Assembly (NCBI GenBank): GCA_016706865.1
Contig: JADJIS010000003.1
Coordinates: forward strand, 2,405,780 to 2,469,779
DNA: 64,000 nucleotides
Direction: 5' to 3'
DNA from: Bacteroidota bacterium
GTDB lineage: Bacteria; Bacteroidota; Bacteroidia; Chitinophagales; BACL12
Each line of letters opens with the position of its first letter. The first letter of the stretch is position 1. Below, in pieces: positions 8,913-18,186 of this stretch. Below the pieces are notes generated by a model. That model did not search any database, was not told the DNA's origin, and was given only the letters and a program-made list of their open reading frames with translations. The position numbers and the translations under genes were made by a program.

Positions 8913-9191
8913 ATGGGAGCAATTTTAACAGACGTACGAATTGATGTTGATGAATTTATCGGTGATATTACCGGTGCAAGATTGGTTGTACATAATGATG
9001 ATGTAAACACCTTTGAATGGGTGATTGAAAGTCTGGTGGAAATTTGCAAACACACTGCCGAACAAGCAGAACAATGCGCTTTTATCATACATTTTAAAGG
9101 AAAATATGCCGTTCAACAAGGAATGCGCGAAATTTTAAGACCAATGCGTGAACAGCTGGTTGACAGAGGAATTAATGCTACAATTGAATAA
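8913..9191 (+). CDS. clpS: ATP-dependent Clp protease adaptor ClpS
   Basis: The 92-residue protein has the ClpS core: VVHNDDVNTFEWVIESL, then AEQCAFIIHFKGKYAV and a C-terminal INATIE strand. ClpS binds N-terminal Leu, Phe, Tyr or Trp residues and delivers the protein to the ClpAP protease. Only six bases separate it from aat, which encodes the enzyme that adds such N-terminal residues, so adaptor and tagging enzyme are made together. Confidence 0.9.
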   Translation: MGAILTDVRIDVDEFIGDITGARLVVHNDDVNTFEWVIESLVEICKHTAEQAEQCAFIIHFKGKYAVQQGMREILRPMREQLVDRGINATIE

Positions 9192-9197
9192 TTTCTT

Positions 9198-9911
9198 ATG
9201 CCTGTTTGGCAATTAGATGAACGATTACTTTTTCCTGATCCTCAATTTGCTAATGAGGATGGACTTTTGGCAATAGGTGGAGACCTTTCCAGGGATCGTT
9301 TGATACTTGCGTATGTTTCAGGGATATTTCCATGGTTTATTGAAAATGAAGAAGCCTATTGGTTTAGTCCTGACCCGAGATGTGTCTTAATTCCCGAAGA
9401 ACTTAAAATTTCAAAAAGTATGCAACAGCTGATCAAAAAACAAGTTTTTCGGGTTAGTTATGATCAGGATTTTATTAAGGTGATAAAAAGTTGTAAAACC
9501 GTAAAAAGAAAAGGTCAGAAAGAAACCTGGATAGATAAAAATTTTATTGCTGCCTATTCGAATTTATTTAAAGAAGGTTTAGCGCATTCGGTGGAAGTAT
9601 ACGAAAATGAAAAACTTGTTGGCGGACTTTATGGCGTGAGTTTAGGCAAGTGTTTTTTTGGAGAAAGCATGTTCAGCAAGGTTAGTAATGCGAGTAAATA
9701 TGGCTTTATTTTTTTGGTAAATGCACTTAAAGAACAACAATTCACCATGATAGATTGTCAGGTTTATAACGACCACCTTGCTACCCTTGGTGCAAAAAAA
9801 ATGGAACGAAATTATTTTCTTCAATTACTAAAAATAGGATTACAAGAAAAAACAATTACCGGCGATTGGAATTTAATTTTGAATCACAACATCAGTCCGG
9901 CTGTTCTCTAA
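9198..9911 (+). CDS. aat: Leucyl/phenylalanyl-tRNA-protein transferase
   Basis: It transfers Leu or Phe from aminoacyl-tRNA to N-terminal Lys or Arg of proteins, creating N-degrons. Family motifs are clear: the N-terminal LFPDP...DGLLAIGGDLS...AYVSGIFPWF, WFSPDPRCVLIPEELKIS, WIDKNF, and HSVEVYENEKLVGGLYGVSLGKCFFGESMFS. The 237-residue length is typical. It follows clpS by six bases in an apparent two-gene operon. Confidence 0.95.
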   Translation: MPVWQLDERLLFPDPQFANEDGLLAIGGDLSRDRLILAYVSGIFPWFIENEEAYWFSPDPRCVLIPEELKISKSMQQLIKKQVFRVSYDQDFIKVIKSCKTVKRKGQKETWIDKNFIAAYSNLFKEGLAHSVEVYENEKLVGGLYGVSLGKCFFGESMFSKVSNASKYGFIFLVNALKEQQFTMIDCQVYNDHLATLGAKKMERNYFLQLLKIGLQEKTITGDWNLILNHNISPAVL

Positions 9912-9956
9912 CTACTAAATACTAACTACTAAATACTAATTACAAAATACTCACGT

Positions 9957-10454
9957 GTGGGACCACAATTAAATAAAAAACAAAATACATTCAGATCCAA
10001 ACTCACAAATAAATGGATGTTCAAATTATATCTGTTTCAAAAAATGCCCATTGCTTTATTGGCAGGTTTACAGATAAGAGAATTGAACTTGGAAAAAAGT
10101 GTGGTGAGTGTTCCTTTTAAATGGTTTTCCCAAAATCCTTTTAAGAGTGTTTATTTTGCAACGCAGGCAATGGCTGCCGAAATGAGTACAGGGATATTGG
10201 GACTGATGGCAATTCAGGGAGCACCTAAAAAAGTTTCAATGCTGGTATTAAAAATTGAAGGTAATTTTATTAAAAAGGCTACTGAAAGGATCTATTTTAC
10301 CTGCGAAAGCGGAAACGAAATTTTCCGGGCGGTTGACGAGGCTGTTAAAAGCGGGGAAGGTGTCACAGTTAACGCAAATTCAACAGGTAAATTAAAAGAC
10401 GGCACTATTGTGTCGCAGTTTTCCGTTATATGGTCGTTCAAATCAAAACATTGA
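9957..10454 (+). CDS. DUF4442 hotdog-fold thioesterase-like protein
   Basis: The 165-residue protein has the DUF4442/hotdog signature: VPFKWFSQNPFKSVYFATQAMAAEMSTGILGL followed by a beta strand-rich C-terminal half. Members are presumed acyl-thioesterases. The frame begins with GTG at 9957; an internal ATG at 10017 (Met21) would still leave the fold intact. It lies downstream of clpS-aat, with a short repeat of ACTACTAAATACTA units between them. Confidence 0.75.
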   Translation: MGPQLNKKQNTFRSKLTNKWMFKLYLFQKMPIALLAGLQIRELNLEKSVVSVPFKWFSQNPFKSVYFATQAMAAEMSTGILGLMAIQGAPKKVSMLVLKIEGNFIKKATERIYFTCESGNEIFRAVDEAVKSGEGVTVNANSTGKLKDGTIVSQFSVIWSFKSKH

Positions 10455-10456
10455 GT

Positions 10457-10900
10457 ATGGTAAAATTTTTTTCATGCGTATTATTGCTATCTGGTTTTGT
10501 TTTTTTCAGCTGCAACAGAACCACATCTAAAACAGAAAAAGAAGAAGAAGAATATTCTTCCGGTGACTTTCTCGATAATTCAGATCCATCTAATATTACT
10601 GAATCGGAACCGTTTAGAAATCAACCAAATGAATTCTGTACCATCATCCGGAAAATGGAAGTTGAATTATATGCTCCCGAAAAAAAATTGGATGAAAATA
10701 AATCTTACCCAAAAAAATATTGTCTGCTTGATGTTTGCCTTGATAAAATAACTAACGACGGATTAATAATAAACCTTGGCGACAGCACCCAAACTGCTAA
10801 TGCTACCTATGCAATAATTAAAATTTTCGAAACCGTAGAAGAAACAAGGGCGTATGAAAATAAGTTTGCAATAAAGGATGTGCTGTATGAGGAGGAGTGA
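10457..10900 (+). CDS. Hypothetical lipoprotein
   Basis: The 147-residue protein starts at the ATG at 10457, directly after the thioesterase stop. It has a short hydrophobic signal and a lipobox-like FFSCN, so it is probably lipid-anchored. A Glu-rich low-complexity stretch follows. The C-terminal part is a small globular domain that I do not recognise. Confidence 0.65.
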   Translation: MVKFFSCVLLLSGFVFFSCNRTTSKTEKEEEEYSSGDFLDNSDPSNITESEPFRNQPNEFCTIIRKMEVELYAPEKKLDENKSYPKKYCLLDVCLDKITNDGLIINLGDSTQTANATYAIIKIFETVEETRAYENKFAIKDVLYEEE

Positions 10901-10920
10901 GGAGAAAGGAGAGAGGAGAG

Positions 10921-11068
10921 AGGAGTTTAAATTTCTTGCGAAATTTTACCGGATTCCACTATTTGTTTTCCTGATACATGATACCCGATACTTGATACTC
11001 AAAAGAAAGGAGTTTAAATTTCTTGCGAAATTTTACCGGATTCCACCGTTTGTTTTCCGATACATGAA
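10921..11068 (+). repeat. 87-base-period tandem duplication
   Basis: The segment at 10921-10981 recurs at 11008-11068 with a few changes; the shared core includes TTTCTTGCGAAATTTTACCG. Both copies end in a GATACATGA-type sequence. The repeat is intergenic, between the lipoprotein gene and gltA. The frames open across it are not convincing genes. Confidence 0.75.
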
Positions 11069-11124
11069 TGCTGATACTCGTTTAATGCATTGGAAATTTA
11101 TCATGCATTAGTAGATAACCCGGA

Positions 11125-11147
11125 CTCACGATTGACGATTCACGAAA
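11125..11147 (+). repeat. Dispersed 23-base intergenic repeat, copy 2
   Basis: It is an exact copy of 7128-7150, followed by further simple repeats of TCAATTCTCAATT type before the citrate synthase stop. Confidence 0.6.
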
Positions 11148-11197
11148 CCCGAAGGGTTCCATTCTCAATTATCAATTCTCAATTCTCAATTGCTCCT

Positions 11198-12484
11198 TCA
11201 GCGTATCGCAATATTCATATAATCGCGCTGAGTTTTGCCTGTATAAATTTGGCGAGGGCGACCGATGGGTTCGTTTGCTTCACGCATTTCTTTCCATTGT
11301 GCTAACCACCCGGGTAAACGTCCTAATGCAAAAAGCACAGTGAACATTTCGGTTGGAAAGCCCATTGCACGATAAATAATTCCGCTGTAAAAATCTACAT
11401 TGGGATATAATTTTCTTTCCACGAAATAACTGTCTTTAAGTGCTACTTCTTCCAATTGTTTTGCAATATCGAGAACCGGATCGTGCACACCTAATTTATT
11501 TAAAACGTTGTCACAGGCCTCTTTAATAATTTTAGCTCTTGGGTCGAAATTTTTATATACTCTGTGACCAAATCCCATCAATCGGAAATTGTCATTTTTA
11601 TCTTTAGCCTTTTCAACAAATTTTCCAACATTTCCTCCATCCGATTTAATTATTTCCAACATTTCAATTACTTGTTGATTTGCTCCGCCATGAAGTGGTC
11701 CCCATAAGGCAGCCACACCGGCGGCAACACTCGCATAAGTATTTGCCTGCGATGAACCAACCATTCTAACTGTGGAAGTGGAACAATTTTGTTCGTGATC
11801 GGCATGTAAGATCAAAAGCTTATCCAGTGCATCAACAACAATTGGATCCGGAGAATATTCTTCGGTGCGCATTCCAAAAGTCATGTATAAGAAATTGGTT
11901 ACATAATCGTATTTGTTCTGTGGGTACATGATAGGATGTCCTACCGATTTTTTATGTATCCAGGATACAAGTGTTGGCATTTTTGCAAGAATGCGTACCA
12001 ATGTAAGGTCAATTTCCTCTTTTGATGCATTTGGATTGAGGGAATCGGGATAAAAACTGGATAAAGTGCACATCAAAGAACACAACTGCCCCATAGGATG
12101 CGCAAAGGATGGGAAACCATCGAAGAATTTTTTTACATCCTCATGAACCAGGGTATGATTGGAAATATTCTCACTGAAAGCAACATATTGATCGTTTGTT
12201 GGCAATTCACCATATAATAACAGATAACTGACTTCAAGAAAATTGGATTTTTCGGCCAATTGCTCAATTGGATAACCGCGATAACGCAGTATTCCCTGTT
12301 CGCCATCCAAAAAAGTTATAGCGCTTTTTGTGGCTCCGGTATTTTTATAACCACTATCGAGCGTCACGAAGCCGGTAAGATCGCGTAATTTATTGATATC
12401 AATGGACTCCTCTCCTTCGGTGCCTACGTAGATTGGTAATTCAACTTCTTTTTCACCGAGTTTAATAAACGCTTTATCTGACAT
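11198..12484 (-). CDS. gltA: Citrate synthase
   Basis: It condenses acetyl-CoA with oxaloacetate in the TCA cycle. The 428-residue protein is a full-length type II-like enzyme. It shows the catalytic region LILHADHEQNCSTSTVRMVGSSQANTYASVAAGVAALWGPLHGGANQ, the substrate-binding GFGHRVYKNFDPRA, and the C-terminal NVDFYSGIIYRAMGFP with the catalytic Asp. The extended N-terminal beta domain (VELPIYVGTEGEESIDINKLRDLTG) is also present. It appears to be transcribed alone. Confidence 0.97.
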   Translation of the reverse strand: MSDKAFIKLGEKEVELPIYVGTEGEESIDINKLRDLTGFVTLDSGYKNTGATKSAITFLDGEQGILRYRGYPIEQLAEKSNFLEVSYLLLYGELPTNDQYVAFSENISNHTLVHEDVKKFFDGFPSFAHPMGQLCSLMCTLSSFYPDSLNPNASKEEIDLTLVRILAKMPTLVSWIHKKSVGHPIMYPQNKYDYVTNFLYMTFGMRTEEYSPDPIVVDALDKLLILHADHEQNCSTSTVRMVGSSQANTYASVAAGVAALWGPLHGGANQQVIEMLEIIKSDGGNVGKFVEKAKDKNDNFRLMGFGHRVYKNFDPRAKIIKEACDNVLNKLGVHDPVLDIAKQLEEVALKDSYFVERKLYPNVDFYSGIIYRAMGFPTEMFTVLFALGRLPGWLAQWKEMREANEPIGRPRQIYTGKTQRDYMNIAIR

Positions 12485-12527
12485 ATTTCTGTTTTGTCGT
12501 GATTATAATTGAATGCAACTTATAGCA

Positions 12528-12535
12528 CAAAGATA
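12528..12535 (-). promoter_or_regulatory. -7 promoter element for gltA
   Basis: The minus strand reads TATCTTTG, a match to TAnnTTTG, 44 bases before the gltA start. The -33 region is weak. Confidence 0.45.
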
Positions 12536-12676
12536 AATAATGTCTACACACATTTGTAATTTAGACCCTATAGAATGCTGTATTTTTTACAAATAAATAA
12601 CATGAAGGGCATTCAATTGCTTTTATTGCAAAAAACTACCAAACCCGAAACAACTAAATTAGGAATAAATGAAAAC

Positions 12677-12991
12677 TCACATTGCAAAATGATGCATATT
12701 GTCGATCAGATAATAGATCATGATCGCATACAAAACGGCCACAACTGCAAATTTCATCCAGGAAGCGGCATTTTTGAGTAGTTTGTAGGCGAAAACACCA
12801 CAAATTAAACCCACAACACCATAGGTTATCAGTGCTAATGGATAATATCTGTCGAAAGAAAGGGATTTAGGCGTATAGGGAATCAATACAATACAGAAGA
12901 ATACGAAAAAGGAAAGATAAATAAACCCTTCCCAAAACATATTGGGATGAAATGGCTGTTCTTCCTGTAATTCCTCTTGTTTATCTTCCAT
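12677..12991 (-). CDS. Small membrane protein, hypothetical
   Basis: This 104-residue protein has an acidic, Gln-rich cytosolic N-terminus and three predicted membrane helices (about residues 20-40, 48-68 and 78-96). No family is recognised. A CAAAGGTA motif (TAnnTTTG on its strand) lies only six bases upstream of the ATG, so the transcript may have almost no leader. Confidence 0.6.
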   Translation of the reverse strand: MEDKQEELQEEQPFHPNMFWEGFIYLSFFVFFCIVLIPYTPKSLSFDRYYPLALITYGVVGLICGVFAYKLLKNAASWMKFAVVAVLYAIMIYYLIDNMHHFAM

Positions 12992-13156
12992 CAGTACAAA
13001 GGTAATACAAGGTTTTAAAATAAGTAAAATTGATATAAGGAACTTACCGATTTAATAAAAAATCTGTGAAGAAAGTTACAGCACGCATTGCCTTTTAGGG
13101 TCAACACCTTTGCAGGTAGCCTCAAAATAAAAAAATTGCCTTAATTTGGCGCAGAT

Positions 13157-13792
13157 ATGAAGGTATGCTTACAATGCAAAAAGGAAAATCCTGATGACTT
13201 TAAACATTGCCGATATTGCGGTGCCGAATTGAGTGGTGCTACAAAACTGAATTCGAGGTCATTTTGGAATAGATTGCCTTCCTGGGCGTGGATCCTGATC
13301 ATTGTTGGAGCATTAATTATCGGAATTGGATTGATAATCGGCTCCTTTGTCGCCCTTGCAACAATAGAAGGTGTTGCAAGTCTTGTGTTACTTACTTTGG
13401 GGATGATAGGTTTTGGGATTCTGCCACTCCGCAAACCACAACCCACCGGTGCTATATCCAGAGCAATCGGAATTAGTTTTTTCGCCTTAATGGGAGCAAC
13501 TGTTGATCAAACGGGAAATTACATTTATAATAAACCTGTGGAGATTTGTTTTTGCAACGATGGAACATCTTTAAACAGGATAGATAATGTTTCTAACCCA
13601 ATGCCAGGCACTACGATAATTCAACAGGATTTCACCTGCTACGATAAAGCAGGTGCTCCGGTTAAAACGATAAACATGTTTGCAGTTATGGGTATTCGGT
13701 TCGTTGAATATGTTTTACTTGGCTACATTTTATTGGGTGTACGACGTTTTCTTTGGAATGTAAAAAATAAGGAAAGGAGAGATTACGTTTGA
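13157..13792 (+). CDS. Zinc-ribbon membrane protein
   Basis: The 211-residue protein opens with a zinc ribbon (CLQCKKENPDDFKHCRYCGAEL, two CxxC pairs) followed by two or three membrane helices and a further one near the C-terminus. Similar proteins are common and uncharacterised. It is followed immediately by the small exported protein at 13804, probably in the same transcript. Confidence 0.65.
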   Translation: MKVCLQCKKENPDDFKHCRYCGAELSGATKLNSRSFWNRLPSWAWILIIVGALIIGIGLIIGSFVALATIEGVASLVLLTLGMIGFGILPLRKPQPTGAISRAIGISFFALMGATVDQTGNYIYNKPVEICFCNDGTSLNRIDNVSNPMPGTTIIQQDFTCYDKAGAPVKTINMFAVMGIRFVEYVLLGYILLGVRRFLWNVKNKERRDYV

Positions 13793-13803
13793 ATAATTTA
13801 TCT

Positions 13804-14388
13804 ATGAAAAAAATCCGCTTCACACTATTATTTATCATTTTAGGGCAGGTATGTTTTGCTCAATTTATTACTGTGCGCGGTACACATTCGTCGCAAATAT
13901 TAAACGACAATTTATTTGACACTGATATTTCCACCGTGTATGGTGTGGAATCTTATTACAGTAAATCAATTAATTTTATTCCTCTGCCAATAAATTACAA
14001 TATTGGACTTGACTATAAATTAAATGCAGAAATTCAGGAATTATTTATTGTTACGGGACTTACCTATGTAACACTAACTCCTTCCGGTTTTAGTGCGGCT
14101 AATGCTGAAAGTGTTACCTACACAACCAGCAATTGGTTAAACTATGCAGATATAAATATGTATAATGGATTACGGTTTTCCGATTCCACCATGCAATATA
14201 AATTGGCTGGAGAAATCTGTTATAATGTTGGATATGTATTTGGGAAAAGCTTTTTTATTCACAGTGGTTTCGGTGGAAGATATAATTTAATTCCCGCTAA
14301 TAAAGGAACTGAATTCCAAAGCAGTTCGCTGGATCTTATCCTGAAATTTGGAATTCTTTGGAAATTTAAGAAAAAATATAAACCCTAA
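13804..14388 (+). CDS. Exported hypothetical protein, possible small beta-barrel
   Basis: The 194-residue protein has a clear signal peptide (MKKIRFTLLFIILGQVCFAQ). The rest is rich in alternating aromatic and polar residues, ending in a Phe-Lys-Lys-Lys-Tyr tail typical of small outer-membrane barrels. The ATG at 13804 is preferred to an upstream TTG that overlaps the previous gene. It ends eight bases before the convergent regulator gene. Confidence 0.6.
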   Translation: MKKIRFTLLFIILGQVCFAQFITVRGTHSSQILNDNLFDTDISTVYGVESYYSKSINFIPLPINYNIGLDYKLNAEIQELFIVTGLTYVTLTPSGFSAANAESVTYTTSNWLNYADINMYNGLRFSDSTMQYKLAGEICYNVGYVFGKSFFIHSGFGGRYNLIPANKGTEFQSSSLDLILKFGILWKFKKKYKP

Positions 14389-14396
14389 AACAGTTG

Positions 14397-15833
14397 TTAA
14401 TCTTTTTCTTCTTGTTCTATTCTGATATTATATTGTTTCATTTTATTATAAAGTGTTTTCCTATCCACGTTTAACATCCGTGCAGCTTTGGATTTATTAT
14501 ACTTCACTTTTTTAAGCGTTTCAGAAATTACCTTATGTTCTGCATCAAATGCTGCAGCTTTAAGATTATTGGGTTCTATTGTAGTATTATAGGTATCCTT
14601 ATCGGTGAAATTATATTTTTCCGAATGAATCAATTCTTGTGGAAGGCTTTCCAATTCAATTATTTTACCATCAGTTAACAACGCCCCTCTCCTAACCACA
14701 TTATTTAATTCTCTTAAATTTCCCGGCCAGGTATATTTCAAAAATACTATTTCCACCTCTTCGGAAAATGCATGTATTCTTTTATTCAATTCTACACAGG
14801 CATTTTTCAAAAAGAAATTTGCAAACTCCATAATATCTACATTCCTGTCACGCAAACTAGGCATTACTATAGTAAATTCATTGAAACGATGATATAGATC
14901 TTCTCTGAATTTGCCTTTATTTACAGCTTCCATCAAATTTTCATTAGAAGCCACGATCAAACGTACATCAAGGTCAATATCCTTTACACCACCAATTCTT
15001 TTCATTTTTCTTTCCTGCACAACCCTGAGCAGCATGATCTGAACATCATAACTTAAATTCGCTACTTCATCCAATAAAAGTGTTCCACCATTCGCCAATT
15101 CAAAACTTCCCATTTTACTATTTAATGCGCCGGTAAAAGCCCCTTTTTCATGTCCGAATAATTCGCTTCCCGCAAGTTCTTTTGAAAGAGCACCGCAGTC
15201 AACTGCAATAAATGGTGCATTTGCGCGTTTACTTTTTTCATGAATACGTCGGGCTGCAATTTCTTTTCCGGTACCGCTTTCACCATAAATAATAACACAA
15301 TAATTGGTAGGACCAACAATATCGAGTTGTTTATAAACCGTAATTGATTCTTTGCTTTTTCCCTCTATATATTTAGTCTCTGCAACACCGGTTTCATTAT
15401 TCAAAATAGTTTTTTCCACGGGGGTCTCTGCACCTGAAATTGATGTTACTCCTATGCCGCTACTAACATTATGAAATTTATTAATAGCATTTTTTACATT
15501 CATTAAAATTTCATCGGGAAGTAAGGGTTTAGTCACATAATTAAAAGCACCTGCTTTTATTACTTCCACTGCTATCTTCACATCCGAATACCCTGTAATT
15601 ACAATGATCTGCGTTTTGGAATTAATTAATTTAGCGGCTTGAAGCACCTCGCGTGCATCCATATCGCCTAATCTGAAATCGCAGAGAATAAGTGCATATT
15701 CTTCAGCATGCAATTTCTTTATACCTGCAGCCCCACTTACGGAGGTTTGTACTTCATATCCATTTTTTGTTAAAAAATGTTTTAATAAAGTACAGGTATC
15801 AATATCATCATCAATTATTAATATTTTGTCCAT
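14397..15833 (-). CDS. Sigma-54-dependent response regulator (NtrC family)
   Basis: The 478-residue activator has a receiver domain (phospho-acceptor Asp52 in CDFRLGD), a central AAA+ domain with Walker A GESGTGKE and the sigma-54 contact loop GAFTGA (EKGAFTGAL), an arginine-finger region (LYHRFNEF), and a Fis-type helix-turn-helix (KSKAARMLNVDRKTLYNKMKQYNI). Phosphorylation by a partner kinase would let it activate sigma-54 promoters. It overlaps the stand-alone receiver gene by 23 bases, and the divergent histidine kinase is the obvious partner. Nearby sigma-54-like sites, especially 21949-21964, are candidate targets. Confidence 0.93.
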   Translation of the reverse strand: MDKILIIDDDIDTCTLLKHFLTKNGYEVQTSVSGAAGIKKLHAEEYALILCDFRLGDMDAREVLQAAKLINSKTQIIVITGYSDVKIAVEVIKAGAFNYVTKPLLPDEILMNVKNAINKFHNVSSGIGVTSISGAETPVEKTILNNETGVAETKYIEGKSKESITVYKQLDIVGPTNYCVIIYGESGTGKEIAARRIHEKSKRANAPFIAVDCGALSKELAGSELFGHEKGAFTGALNSKMGSFELANGGTLLLDEVANLSYDVQIMLLRVVQERKMKRIGGVKDIDLDVRLIVASNENLMEAVNKGKFREDLYHRFNEFTIVMPSLRDRNVDIMEFANFFLKNACVELNKRIHAFSEEVEIVFLKYTWPGNLRELNNVVRRGALLTDGKIIELESLPQELIHSEKYNFTDKDTYNTTIEPNNLKAAAFDAEHKVISETLKKVKYNKSKAARMLNVDRKTLYNKMKQYNIRIEQEEKD

Positions 15834-16242
15834 TGTTGGGTTTTATTTGGTCTTTTGTTAACTCAGAAAGGATGTCAATTACCTGATTTTGAGTAAATGG
15901 TTTACTGAGGAAATAATTAACACCAAGTCCAAACGCTTTTGATCTGTCCGCTGGTGTATCGTATGCACTAATCATAACGATTATGGAGGATTTATCATCA
16001 TGTTTAAACTCAGTAATAAAATCCATCCCATTTCCATCCGGAAGATTCATATCTAAAAAAACGATCCCCGGTTCATGATCGCGAACCATTTCTAAACCAT
16101 TGGTAATATTATAAGCATAATCTACGTTCAAATTAAATTTTATCAATAATCGTCTTAACAATAAACATATATCAGGTTCATCATCCACAATTAAAACTCT
16201 TTTTGCCTGCCCGTTAAATAAACTCATTATTACTATATTCAA
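15811..16242 (-). CDS. Stand-alone response-regulator receiver
   Basis: The 143-residue protein is a single CheY-like receiver with the acidic pocket VDDEPD and phospho-acceptor Asp64 (FLDMNLPDG). It has no output domain. Met6 (start 16227) is an alternative start. It precedes the NtrC-type regulator and overlaps it, so it may act as a phosphate sink or relay between the divergent kinase and that regulator. Confidence 0.85.
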   Translation of the reverse strand: MNIVIMSLFNGQAKRVLIVDDEPDICLLLRRLLIKFNLNVDYAYNITNGLEMVRDHEPGIVFLDMNLPDGNGMDFITEFKHDDKSSIIVMISAYDTPADRSKAFGLGVNYFLSKPFTQNQVIDILSELTKDQIKPNNGQNINN

Positions 16243-16473
16243 TTATGCATTTTTATCTATGTATATTAATATAAAAATTAATTATTGATAGATATTCAAT
16301 ACAATATTGCAAAAATGAGTCCATCTCGAAAATACCCCTGAAAGGTGATTTAAAGTAATAAAGTTACAGTAATTTAAGGCATTTTTGAGATATTTATAGT
16401 CATTTGTGGAATAATTTCCCCATTGTATTGAAGATATCTGTTGCCAGAGCTGGTTACAGGGGAATAATTTTCA

Positions 16474-16489
16474 TGGTATGACTATTGAC
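16474..16489 (+). promoter_or_regulatory. Sigma-54-like site before the kinase gene (weak)
   Basis: TGG-TATG-ACTA-TTGAC keeps the -24 box and ten-base spacing of a sigma-54 promoter but has A for the critical C at -12. A start near 16500 would leave almost no leader for ATG 16501, but about 43 bases for the internal ATG at 16543. Confidence 0.2.
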
Positions 16490-16500
16490 AAAATTGAGAA

Positions 16501-18186
16501 ATGTCACTAGCAGTCAAAACGTTTAGAAGTGCATCAAAACCTATGTCGAATATCAGGTTGGGGATTATTGTGGCTACGCTAGTGCTTATTGCAAGCTCCA
16601 TCTTAACATTTGTAACATTTACAATGTCGATAAATGAATCAGATCTTGCCAAACACAATAGATCAGTTGAAAGCAAGTTAGAAAAAGTTTTTGCACTGGT
16701 AAAAGATTGCGAAACGAGTTTAAGAGGGTATCTGCTTACAAATGAAGCTGTTTTTTTAGATCAGTTCAAAACTGCTAAATCCAATCTCCCACAGAGCTTT
16801 CTTGAACTCGAGGAACTTATTGAAACAAATTCTTCGCAATTGAGCTCCTTGATAAAATTAGAAGACTTGATTACCATCAGGATCAGGGATTTAGATTCGC
16901 TCAATAATATATTCCAAACCGGAAGATTAAATGCGGACAACACTCTGGTTTATATGGATCAGGGACGGATCATTATGGAGCAGATAAAAACATCCATCAG
17001 CAACATACGTAATACTGAAAACGCGTTTTATGAATCAAAATACAATAACTCCAACACTTTTACCCAAACTGCAAGAACTGTTATCACGATATTTTCTATT
17101 TCCTCCCTGCTGATCATAATTTTTACCTTTTATATTTTATTTAAAAATCAAAATGACATAGCCGACAGAGAAATGAAATATCGCAGGATCTTCGAACTCA
17201 GTCCGGATATTATTTATCAACTTGATAAAAATTTAGTAATATCCGAAATAAGTCCTGCCATTACCGAACAACTCGGCTATAAAGGTGAAACCCTGATCAA
17301 CTCTAATCTTGGAGAATTATTTCAAGAGGAAAAAAATACCGAGTTTATTGAAAAGACCATTAAACGCGGATTATCCATTTCAAACATGGAAATAACTTTA
17401 AAACATCTGGATGGCAGATCAATAAGTTTTCTATTGAATTTATATGCGGATAATTCCACCAAATCGTTTCAGGGTTCGTTAATAAATATCACTGAAAGAA
17501 TACGTCGTGAGCGGGAAAAAAATGCCCTTGAAAAATTCGCAGGCATCGGAAAAATTGCAAGAATAATTGCCCACGAGGTTAGAAATCCCTTGACAAATAT
17601 AAATTTATCTGTCGATTCCTTGAAAAATAATGCGGACCAGACTGAGATCAATGACTTTCTGGAGATCATTGAAAATAACAGCAAACGCATTAATAAACTT
17701 ATTACAGAGTTGTTATATACCACAAAAGTAAATATCAATACCTCTATTCCTCTTTCTGTTAATGCTGTTTTAGATAATACCCTGGAATTAGCAAAGGATC
17801 GCATTAAATTAAAAGGTATAACTCTCCTGAAAAAATATGATCCAGATATTTGTTCCATTGAAGGAGATGAGCAACAATTGCAAATGGCCTTTCTAAATAT
17901 TATAATAAATGCCATTGAAGCCATGAATGGCAAAGAAAATATCCTTGAGGTCGAGATCAAAAAAGTGCTTGACAAATGCCTCATATCCATTTCAGATACT
18001 GGTCATGGTATAAAAAAGGATGATTTTGACAATATATTTGAACCCTTTTTCAGCACTAAAAAGAATGGAACAGGACTCGGATTAGCAACCACACAAATAA
18101 TCATACTTCTGCACGGAGGAACAATTGAAGTTACCAGCACACCTGAAAAAGGAACTAAATTTATTGTTAGTCTTAATTATCTCTAA
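16501..18186 (+). CDS. CHASE3-PAS sensor histidine kinase
   Basis: The 561-residue membrane kinase has a first membrane helix (about residues 20-40), a CHASE3-like extracellular sensor (CETSLRGYLLTNEAVFLDQF...), a second helix near residues 195-215, a PAS domain (MKYRRIFELSPDIIYQLDKN...), a HisKA helix with phospho-acceptor His358 (AHEVRNPLTNI), and a HATPase domain with NIIINAIEAM and GTGLGLATTQII. It is divergent from the two response-regulator genes and is presumably their kinase. Internal Met15 (16543) is an alternative start. Confidence 0.92.
   Translation: MSLAVKTFRSASKPMSNIRLGIIVATLVLIASSILTFVTFTMSINESDLAKHNRSVESKLEKVFALVKDCETSLRGYLLTNEAVFLDQFKTAKSNLPQSFLELEELIETNSSQLSSLIKLEDLITIRIRDLDSLNNIFQTGRLNADNTLVYMDQGRIIMEQIKTSISNIRNTENAFYESKYNNSNTFTQTARTVITIFSISSLLIIIFTFYILFKNQNDIADREMKYRRIFELSPDIIYQLDKNLVISEISPAITEQLGYKGETLINSNLGELFQEEKNTEFIEKTIKRGLSISNMEITLKHLDGRSISFLLNLYADNSTKSFQGSLINITERIRREREKNALEKFAGIGKIARIIAHEVRNPLTNINLSVDSLKNNADQTEINDFLEIIENNSKRINKLITELLYTTKVNINTSIPLSVNAVLDNTLELAKDRIKLKGITLLKKYDPDICSIEGDEQQLQMAFLNIIINAIEAMNGKENILEVEIKKVLDKCLISISDTGHGIKKDDFDNIFEPFFSTKKNGTGLGLATTQIIILLHGGTIEVTSTPEKGTKFIVSLNYL

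Noticed and set aside
10878..11305. Open frames between the lipoprotein gene and gltA
   Set aside because: They are made of the 87-base tandem repeat and of antisense to the end of gltA.
12575..12781. Plus-strand frame over the small membrane gene
   Set aside because: It overlaps the better-supported minus-strand membrane protein and has no domain.
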